Shown here one piece after another: positions 1 to 4,890 of a stretch of 7,577 bases of DNA (position 1 is its first letter; every line of letters starts with the position of its first letter). The translations under genes were made by a program, and so were the position numbers. The notes under the pieces are model-generated. The model ran no database searches. It was not told the DNA's origin and saw nothing but the letters and a program-made list of their open reading frames with translations. The stretch is from REEB481 sp044360435 (GTDB lineage Bacteria > Bacteroidota > Bacteroidia > NS11-12g > UBA955), in NCBI GenBank assembly GCA_044360435.1, contig JBIKKI010000108.1:1-7577 (forward strand). The letters are read 5' to 3'.

Positions 1-854
1 TACAGCGGCGTTTTGATGTAATCGCGCACGTTGAAATCCTTGTCCAGGTCGTGGGCGAATAAATCCTTCAGCAGCACAATGCCGAGCACATGGTCGATAT
101 CATCGTCTTCACAAACCGGGTAGGCTGAGTGTTTCTCTTTGTTGATTTTCTCACGCACTTCCAGCCAATTGTCATTCACATCAAAATAGACAATATCGCT
201 GCGGTGCGTGAACAGGGTATTCACTTTGCGGTCGCCCAGTTCAAACACGCGTTCTACGATATTCTGCTCGATGTCCTGGATTTCGCCGCCTTCGGCGCTT
301 TCCTTGATGATGGATTTTATTTCCTCTTCAGAAACACGGCTGTCCGTGGTTTTTTTAATGCCAAAGATGGCCAGCAGGGCATCGTTGGAAAAAGTCAGCA
401 GCCATACAAAAGGCATGGTCAGCACCGAAATTGCCTTCATGGGCCGGGCGATGCGGATGGCTATAGGTTCCGGGAACGTCATGCCCAGCCTTTTGGGAAA
501 CAATTCTCCAAGCACAATAGACAAATAGGTGATGAACACCACGATGATGATCACCGAAATGCTTTCTGCATAAGGCTTCAGCGCTTCAAAACCCGACAGG
601 AATGCGGTTACGTCGTCGGTGAGTTTGTCACCGGAATAAACACCCAGTAAAATACCGATGAGTGTAATTCCGATTTGAACGGTTGATAGAAAACGTGTAG
701 GTCTATCTGCCAGCTCCAGTGCTGCCTTTGCTCCGGAGCTTCCTTTTTTTCTTGCATGTTCCAGCTTAAACCTGCGGGAAGAAACAAGGGACAATTCTGA
801 CATGGCAAAAACGCCATTCAGCAATACAAGCGCAATGATGATGATTATTTCCAC
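1..854 (-). CDS. CNNM/CorC-type membrane protein with CBS domains (hemolysin-like, DUF21), 3' end cut off
   Basis: This gene runs off the left edge; 284 codons are present, while the family is usually about 420-450 residues. From the GTG at 854-852, the protein opens with a hydrophobic segment (about residues 2-24) followed by A-M-S-E (17-20), typical of DUF21/CNNM proteins. Further membrane segments lie near 55-74, 96-118 and 140-164. The family signature L-G-E-L-F-P-K is at 115-121. A cytosolic linker with E-E-E-I (176-179) and a G-G-E-I...E stretch (189-196) leads into a first CBS domain from about residue 205, which continues to the edge. The second CBS repeat and the CorC/HlyC C-terminal domain would lie outside the window. 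Family members are linked to Mg2+/Co2+ or Na+ transport; the name 'hemolysin' is historical. The GTG start is preferred because the only nearby ATG (codon 18) would delete half of the first membrane helix; the frame is open upstream to a stop at 900-902. It probably shares a transcript with the transketolase genes. The specific substrate is inferred only. Confidence 0.93.
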   Translation of the reverse strand, partial: MEIIIIIALVLLNGVFAMSELSLVSSRRFKLEHARKKGSSGAKAALELADRPTRFLSTVQIGITLIGILLGVYSGDKLTDDVTAFLSGFEALKPYAESISVIIIVVFITYLSIVLGELFPKRLGMTFPEPIAIRIARPMKAISVLTMPFVWLLTFSNDALLAIFGIKKTTDSRVSEEEIKSIIKESAEGGEIQDIEQNIVERVFELGDRKVNTLFTHRSDIVYFDVNDNWLEVREKINKEKHSAYPVCEDDDIDHVLGIVLLKDLFAHDLDKDFNVRDYIKTPL

Positions 855-976
855 GACTGCACACTTGTGGGGTTCAACCTTTCCCGAAAAAATACGGGGT
901 TAACGTATGGAGTTTTGGCCGGGCTACTACACGGGCCAGGCTCGTCTGGCAAGGGAGATTGTTCTGTGGTGTTCAT
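845..976 (-). CDS. Doubtful 43-residue ORF overlapping both neighbours
   Basis: An ATG at 976-974 overlaps the TGA stop of the transketolase C-subunit gene (973-975) in an ATGA arrangement typical of translational coupling. The frame ends with TAA at 847-845, inside the start of the CNNM gene (GTG at 854-852), an overlap of 10 bp. The peptide begins MNTTEQSPLPDEPGPCSSPA. It is rich in proline, serine and threonine, has no signal peptide, membrane segment or recognisable motif, and I do not recognise it. It fills the only sizeable gap (118 bp) between the two genes. Translation here could carry ribosomes to the weak GTG start downstream. Chance is a real alternative: an ORF this short with low-complexity composition needs no selection to exist. 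Confidence 0.2.
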   Translation of the reverse strand: MNTTEQSPLPDEPGPCSSPAKTPYVNPVFFRERLNPTSVQSWK

Positions 977-1929
977 ATTTTTCTGGCTAAAGCGCGTTCA
1001 GCTGCGGCCACAATATACGGAGTATCCAGTCCATATTTCACAAGCAGCTCTTCTGGCTTACCACTTTCTCCAAAAGAATCATGCACGGCAACCATTTCCA
1101 TGGGCAAAGGAAGCTGCTGAACCAGAAGTTGTGCGATGGAATCGCCAAGGCCTCCGTTCATCTGATGCTCTTCGGCACTTACCACACAGCGCGTTTTGCG
1201 GGCACTGTTCAATACCGCTTCCTGATCCAGTGGCTTGATGGTATGTATGTTGATGATTTCAGCACTGATTCCTTTTTCTGCGAGAACTGCTCCAGCCTGA
1301 ATGGCCTTCCAAACCATGTGACCGGTGGCGAAGATGCTTACATCTGTACCTTCCTGCAGCATCAGCGCTTTCCCAATCTGAAAAGGCGTATCAGGCGCGG
1401 TGAAGATGGGCCATTTGGGCCTGCCAAAACGCAGGTAAACCGGACCGTGGTATTCGGCGATGGCCATCGTTGCGGCCTTGGTCTGGTTGTAATCACAGGG
1501 ATTGATCACGACCATTCCGGGCAGCATCTTCATCAATCCGATATCTTCCAGAATCTGGTGCGTGGCTCCGTCTTCGCCGAGGGTAAGTCCCGCGTGTGAA
1601 GCACAGATTTTTACATTCTTGTCGGAATACGCGATGCTCTGACGGATTTGGTCATAAACGCGGCCGGTAGAGAAGTTGGCAAAGGTTCCGGTAAACGGAA
1701 TCAAGCCACCGGTGGCCAGGCCTGCGGCCATGCCCATCATGTTGGCTTCAGCGATGCCGGACTGAAAAAACCTGTCCGGGTATTCATTCTTAAAGGCATC
1801 CATCATCAAAGAACCGGTAAGGTCGGCGCAAAGCCCAACTACCTTGTTGTTCTTGCGGGCTGCTTCCAGCAGGCCATCGCCAAATCCTGAGCGGGTATCT
1901 TTTTGTCCGAGAATTTCAAACTGCTTCAT
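973..1929 (-). CDS. Transketolase, C-terminal subunit (pyrimidine-binding plus C-terminal domains)
   Basis: This is the second half of a split transketolase, 318 residues from the ATG at 1929-1927. The pyrimidine-binding domain covers about residues 10-175. It contains G-I-A-E-A-N at 58-63, whose Glu61 matches the glutamate that activates the thiamine diphosphate aminopyrimidine ring. T-F-A-N-F-S (82-87) forms the aromatic pocket wall, S-H-A-G places a histidine at 112, and G-E-D-G-A-T-H is at 118-124. A transketolase C-terminal domain follows from about residue 190 to the end. The length fits stand-alone C-subunits of Bacteroidota and Firmicutes. With the N-subunit (3341-4189) it should transfer two-carbon ketol units between pentose phosphate sugars in the cytosol. 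A TTG one codon upstream of the ATG is possible but less likely. The start lies 13 bp after the vWA gene stop, without a Shine-Dalgarno sequence. DXS-like proteins share these domains but are single long chains, so transketolase is favoured. Confidence 0.95.
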   Translation of the reverse strand: MKQFEILGQKDTRSGFGDGLLEAARKNNKVVGLCADLTGSLMMDAFKNEYPDRFFQSGIAEANMMGMAAGLATGGLIPFTGTFANFSTGRVYDQIRQSIAYSDKNVKICASHAGLTLGEDGATHQILEDIGLMKMLPGMVVINPCDYNQTKAATMAIAEYHGPVYLRFGRPKWPIFTAPDTPFQIGKALMLQEGTDVSIFATGHMVWKAIQAGAVLAEKGISAEIINIHTIKPLDQEAVLNSARKTRCVVSAEEHQMNGGLGDSIAQLLVQQLPLPMEMVAVHDSFGESGKPEELLVKYGLDTPYIVAAAERALARKI

Positions 1930-1942
1930 CAAACGAGGTGCT

Positions 1943-3331
1943 TTATAGAGAAATATTGACTGCTGTTCCGGTACTTATTTTAAACGGTTTCTCGAAGGTG
2001 TAAACCGTTCTTGTTTCGGCTTTATATCGCCCGATAATCTTGTATTCTCCGGGCTGCATAATCAAAATCTGACTCATTTTGGTGGGATCAATGTCGCAAA
2101 CCCATTCCACTTTGTTGTTGGAAATGCGAAATACTCCGGCCACTACGTCCCTGCCCACACTCAGTTGCAGCATGCCCGGACCAGGAATTTCAATGGTAAA
2201 AGTCTGGCTTTGCTTGATGGAAATCTGCTCCAGGTAAATCCTGGGCGTGGTGAGAATTTCGATGTCGTAAACGCCTGTCAGGTAACGCTTTTTGGTATTG
2301 AAGTCCTGCAGATTTGCTGTTTTCATGCTTCCGGACTGCCGCACTATGGCGCTGAGCCTGTCGTATTTGGTAACACCCCCAATTTTCAGGTGTAAATCGC
2401 CTTGCGGTGTATTTAATCCGATGGTATTGTGCCGTCCGGGTATTACCTCAATATCGTTTTTCTGAACGGGAGGAATGGTATGCGCAATGATGTCATATTT
2501 ACGCACCGGATCCAGATAAATGGTATCCGGAACACCTTTCCCGTTCATCGTATGGATGTAGTTTTCCACTACGGCACCGGATGCATGGTCATAAACAGTG
2601 AGCGGTACATTCGTTTCGTATGGCAGGTTGTTGATGTCCAGCAGGTTGATCTGGCAGGTGGTATTGTTTAAAACCTGGCTCATGATTACTCCGAGGATTT
2701 TTTCAAATTCCTGCTCATTCTGGGCATTAAAAAATCTGCCTACGCAATTGTACGCGGCGCGAAACTGCTCGCTGTTGGCGCCGATGCCAATGATGAACGG
2801 GCGCAGGATGATTCCTTTTTTCTGTAAGGCCTCACTCACCGCGCACGGGTCGCCATCGCATTCTTCCAGACCATCAGTGATCAGGATGATGATGTTGCGG
2901 CTTTTATCACCCGCCGGAAAATCATTGGCTGATTCCAACAGAGAATTGGCAATCAGCGTATAACCCAAAGGTGTTATCGCGTTGAGTTTGGTAACCAGTT
3001 CCTTGTGGTTGTAAGGCCGAAATGGAACTTCAAGGCGTGTATCTTTACAATCCTTGCGGGTGATGGGAACGGTATGACCGAACACGCGCAATCCCAACTC
3101 AAGATTCTGCACCTGCCTCAAACTGTCAACCAACTTGGTCATCAGCTTTTTGGCGATGGTCATGCGGTCACTCTGATCCATTTGGGCAGACATAGAGCCT
3201 GAACCATCCAGAACAAAAAGGATTCTGGTTTTTGGTATTGTCTGGCCACTTCCCTGTGCCTTGAGGGAAGAAAAATGAAAGCCCGCGGCAAGAATGGCGG
3301 CGAAGATTTTGAGTGAAGCAGTCCTGTACAT
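1943..3331 (-). CDS. Secreted vWA-domain protein with intact MIDAS metal site
   Basis: A 462-residue protein. Residues 1-25 form a signal peptide (basic start, hydrophobic 9-20, L-K-A before Gln26), so it should be exported. A vWA domain spans about 34-215: the strand I-L-F-V-L leads into D42-G-S44-G-S46, the MIDAS motif, with Thr125 (G-Y-T-L) and Asp153 (I-T-D-G) as the other metal ligands. All key residues are present, so metal-dependent ligand binding is plausible. Cysteines 95, 158 and 163 lie in the domain, with 158 and 163 close enough for a disulfide. Residues 220-462 look beta-rich and contain two loosely similar units, near 355-390 (V-Y-D-I-E-I-L) and 425-462 (E-Y-K-I-I-G-R-Y), a pattern also seen after vWA domains in 'Ca-activated chloride channel homolog' proteins. 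There is no C-terminal membrane anchor. The partner is unknown. It lies 9 bp after the transketolase N-subunit and 13 bp before the C-subunit on the same strand, which is unexpected for an exported protein. Confidence 0.92.
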   Translation of the reverse strand: MYRTASLKIFAAILAAGFHFSSLKAQGSGQTIPKTRILFVLDGSGSMSAQMDQSDRMTIAKKLMTKLVDSLRQVQNLELGLRVFGHTVPITRKDCKDTRLEVPFRPYNHKELVTKLNAITPLGYTLIANSLLESANDFPAGDKSRNIIILITDGLEECDGDPCAVSEALQKKGIILRPFIIGIGANSEQFRAAYNCVGRFFNAQNEQEFEKILGVIMSQVLNNTTCQINLLDINNLPYETNVPLTVYDHASGAVVENYIHTMNGKGVPDTIYLDPVRKYDIIAHTIPPVQKNDIEVIPGRHNTIGLNTPQGDLHLKIGGVTKYDRLSAIVRQSGSMKTANLQDFNTKKRYLTGVYDIEILTTPRIYLEQISIKQSQTFTIEIPGPGMLQLSVGRDVVAGVFRISNNKVEWVCDIDPTKMSQILIMQPGEYKIIGRYKAETRTVYTFEKPFKISTGTAVNISL

Positions 3332-3340
3332 TCCTATTGT

Positions 3341-4189
3341 TTAATAATCCCCTAAGGGTGTTTCGGGAAGCTGCGCTAAAGCTTTGGCAAGCTGATCATC
3401 GTTGGGTGCTTTTCCATGCCAGGCATGTGTGCCGGTCATAAAATCAACGCCCATGCCCATTTCGGTTTTCATAAGCACCACAACAGGTTTTCCCTGATGC
3501 AAACGGGCCTGCGCCTGTGGAATCACCTGAAGTATTTCTTCCATGTTGTTGCCGTCCATATGCAGCACTTCCCAACCGAAAGAAGCAAACTTGTTGCCAA
3601 GATCGCCCAATGACATAACCTCATCGGTGCTGCCGTCAATTTGTTGCTTGTTGTAATCAACAGTTACCAGCAGGTTGTCCACCTTGTTGTGCGCAGCAAA
3701 CATCAGGGCTTCCCAGATTTGTCCTTCCTGCAGTTCTCCATCGCCTGTATTGCAATACACCAGATTGGGATCTGCGTTCAGTTTTTTGGATAAAGCCAAT
3801 CCTACAGCCACGGAAACACCTTGTCCCAAAGAACCTGAGGCAATGCGAATGCCCGGCAAACCTTCATGCGTGGCGGGATGTCCCTGCAAACGGCTGTTCA
3901 GCTTCCGAAACGTGGCCAATTCCGCTACCGGAAAATAGCCGCTGCGCGCCAAAACGCTGTAGAACACCGGCGATATATGCCCGTTCGACAGGATAAAAAC
4001 ATCCTCACCGGCTCCGCTCATGGAGAACTGTTTCGGATGGTGTTTCAGGAAATGAAAATACAGGGCGGTAAACCAGTCCGCGCAGCCGAGCGATCCACCG
4101 GGATGTCCGCTTTGTACTGCGTGGACCATGCGGATGATGTCGCGGCGCACCTGCCCGGCGATCATCTTAAGTTCCTCAACGCTGGCCAT
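3341..4189 (-). CDS. Transketolase, N-terminal subunit (thiamine diphosphate/Mg2+-binding domain)
   Basis: This is the first half of a split transketolase, 282 residues, the usual length of stand-alone N-subunits. S-G-H-P-G-G-S-L-G at 27-35 supplies the conserved His29, and S-N-G-H at 68-71 supplies His71. S-L-G-Q-G (120-124) is part of the cofactor loop. The thiamine diphosphate motif G-D-G (149-151) continues as E-L-Q-E-G and ends in V-D-Y-N (177-180), giving Asp150 and Asn180 as Mg2+ ligands. H-A-W-H-G-K-A-P-N (255-263) is the conserved C-terminal loop. The partner C-subunit is encoded at 973-1929, so an active enzyme should need both products; the reactions interconvert xylulose-5-P, ribose-5-P, sedoheptulose-7-P and erythrose-4-P. 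The start is taken as ATG 4189-4187. A TTG at 4201-4199 is in frame, but it falls inside a TAnnTTTG promoter-like box, which argues against it. This appears to be the first gene of the minus-strand unit. Confidence 0.95.
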   Translation of the reverse strand: MASVEELKMIAGQVRRDIIRMVHAVQSGHPGGSLGCADWFTALYFHFLKHHPKQFSMSGAGEDVFILSNGHISPVFYSVLARSGYFPVAELATFRKLNSRLQGHPATHEGLPGIRIASGSLGQGVSVAVGLALSKKLNADPNLVYCNTGDGELQEGQIWEALMFAAHNKVDNLLVTVDYNKQQIDGSTDEVMSLGDLGNKFASFGWEVLHMDGNNMEEILQVIPQAQARLHQGKPVVVLMKTEMGMGVDFMTGTHAWHGKAPNDDQLAKALAQLPETPLGDY

Positions 4190-4198
4190 TGATGTGCG

Positions 4199-4206
4199 CA
4201 AATTTA
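4199..4206 (-). promoter_or_regulatory. Candidate Bacteroidota -7 box for the transketolase/vWA unit
   Basis: On the minus strand the site reads TAAATTTG, a full match to the Bacteroidota -7 consensus TAnnTTTG. It ends 9 nt before the ATG of the transketolase N-subunit, so the transcript would start only a few bases before the start codon. A well-spaced -33 TTTG is not obvious: the nearest candidates give spacers of 11 and 24 nt. It lies in the 91-bp gap that follows the lipoprotein gene, where a promoter would be expected. A chance match cannot be excluded. Confidence 0.35.
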
Positions 4207-4280
4207 CCGACTAAATGCAAAGAACACGCACAAGTTATACCCAAGTCAGGTTGCAGATGTTTGTTCAGAACCGAAAACCA

Positions 4281-4703
4281 TCAACGGTAATTCACCTGCA
4301 CCCGTGCCCGATAGCTTTTTTCCTTTTTTCGCTCAGAAATTTGCAAATCATTGACTTTGGGATAGGGTTCCAGACTCTGCATCACGAAGCGGTAATTACC
4401 CCAAACCGGCTGCAGGGAATCCGGAAGCATGCCTTCGGTTACTTTGATGGGTGAACCATTCACCGTCAAGCGCACCACAGCCCTGCCGGCCCAAAAGCAT
4501 TGAGCACCTTCCGGACAGCGACTGTCTTCTTCCACAGATTCAAATGCAATGCTGAGTGAAGTTCCGCTCTGCGGATCCTGAACCTCTGCCTTCCCTCCCA
4601 TGCGCAATGAAAAAGGAGTTCCAACACTGGTATGGATGAACTCCGATGCACAAGAACCCATGAGCATCGGAAGAAGTAAAAACAGAATTGTTGCTTGTTT
4701 CAT
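4281..4703 (-). CDS. Small putative lipoprotein with a C-x5-C motif, function unknown
   Basis: The protein has 140 residues from the ATG at 4703-4701. Residues 1-17 form a lipoprotein-type signal (Lys2, hydrophobic 5-15) ending L-M-G-S before Cys18. Methionine at -3 is less usual than leucine, but Gly/Ser at -2/-1 fit a lipobox. The mature part, about 122 residues, looks like a compact beta-rich domain. A striking stretch at 60-73, D-S-R-C-P-E-G-A-Q-C-F-W-A-G, contains Cys63 and Cys69, which could form a disulfide in the periplasm or at the cell surface. I recall similar D-S-R-C-P...C-x-W-A-G motifs in uncharacterised Bacteroidota proteins, but I cannot name a family or function. The frame extends upstream to 4937, yet the extension would place the signal peptide internally and run into clpB, so the later ATG is chosen. 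It is transcribed away from clpB, and 91 bp separate its stop from the transketolase start. Confidence 0.82.
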   Translation of the reverse strand: MKQATILFLLLPMLMGSCASEFIHTSVGTPFSLRMGGKAEVQDPQSGTSLSIAFESVEEDSRCPEGAQCFWAGRAVVRLTVNGSPIKVTEGMLPDSLQPVWGNYRFVMQSLEPYPKVNDLQISERKKEKSYRARVQVNYR

Positions 4704-4708
4704 TTCAT

Positions 4709-4716
4709 CAAAGGTA
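4709..4716 (-). promoter_or_regulatory. Candidate Bacteroidota -7 box for the lipoprotein gene
   Basis: The minus strand reads TACCTTTG, matching TAnnTTTG completely. The box ends 5 nt before the chosen ATG at 4703, so transcription would start at or almost at the start codon, giving an almost leaderless mRNA. TTG elements upstream (within ATTGG motifs) give spacers of about 15 and 24 nt, neither ideal. The match may be accidental; alternatively the promoter is real and translation starts with little or no leader. Confidence 0.25.
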
Positions 4717-4719
4717 AAG

Positions 4720-4744
4720 CCAATCCGAATCCAATGCAGCCAAT
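4720..4744. repeat. Three CCAAT motifs spaced 11 and 9 bp apart
   Basis: CCAAT occurs at 4720-4724, 4731-4735 and 4740-4744 (ATTGG on the minus strand). Spacing is about one helical turn, so the copies would lie on roughly the same DNA face. They sit directly upstream of the candidate lipoprotein -7 box. They could be an activator-binding array or merely AT-biased spacer sequence. Confidence 0.25.
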
Positions 4745-4745
4745 T

Positions 4746-4759
4746 TGACCAACGGGTCA
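4746..4759. promoter_or_regulatory. Perfect inverted repeat TGACC-AACG-GGTCA
   Basis: Two 5-bp arms flank a 4-bp centre in the spacer between the divergent lipoprotein and clpB genes; a T-G pair could extend the hairpin form by one base. A further TGACC half-site lies at 4831-4835. It could be a dimeric regulator's operator. It is not the HrcA CIRCE element, and I recognise no known factor. Confidence 0.3.
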
Positions 4760-4763
4760 GGCT

Positions 4764-4780
4764 GTTTTCACCTCGAAAAC
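4764..4780. promoter_or_regulatory. Perfect inverted repeat GTTTTC-ACCTC-GAAAAC
   Basis: Six-bp arms flank a 5-bp centre, beginning 4 bp after the TGACC/GGTCA repeat, about 110 bp before the clpB start and about 60 bp before the lipoprotein start. No U-rich tail follows on either strand, so a terminator role is unlikely. An operator for clpB, the lipoprotein gene or both is plausible but unproven. Confidence 0.3.
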
Positions 4781-4890
4781 CGACTTTTTGTCTCCAATTC
4801 AACCCAAATTCAATACCTAAAAAGACAAAATGACCGCGATTGGTGAAATGGAAACGTATTTGAAAATCGGAACACAGATCATTGAACATT

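Noticed and set aside
129..650. 173-residue plus-strand ORF at the left edge
   Set aside because: It is antisense to the CNNM/CBS gene, whose protein shows clear family motifs. The plus-strand product shows none.
608..817. 69-residue minus-strand ORF inside the CNNM gene
   Set aside because: It is an alternate frame of the same strand. The overlapping frame encodes recognisable DUF21 membrane segments.
904..960. GC-rich short inverted repeats (TGGCC/GGCCA and GCCAG/CTGGC) after the transketolase C-subunit
   Set aside because: The stems are only 5 bp and no U tract follows, so they do not qualify as a terminator.
4268..4286. Hairpin ACCG/CGGT at the end of the lipoprotein gene as a terminator
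   Set aside because: The stem is four base pairs with an 11-nt loop and no following U run.
4840..4862. Possible clpB promoter, TTG at 4840 with CGTATTTG at 4855
   Set aside because: The -7 part lacks the leading TA in the right place and the spacer is 12 nt instead of about 19-21.
4882..4890. TTG start for clpB adding three residues
   Set aside because: The ATG at 4891 gives the conserved ClpB N-terminus and expected length.
4704..4890. CIRCE/HrcA heat-shock element upstream of clpB
   Set aside because: No TTAGCACTC or GAGTGCTAA half-site is present in the spacer.
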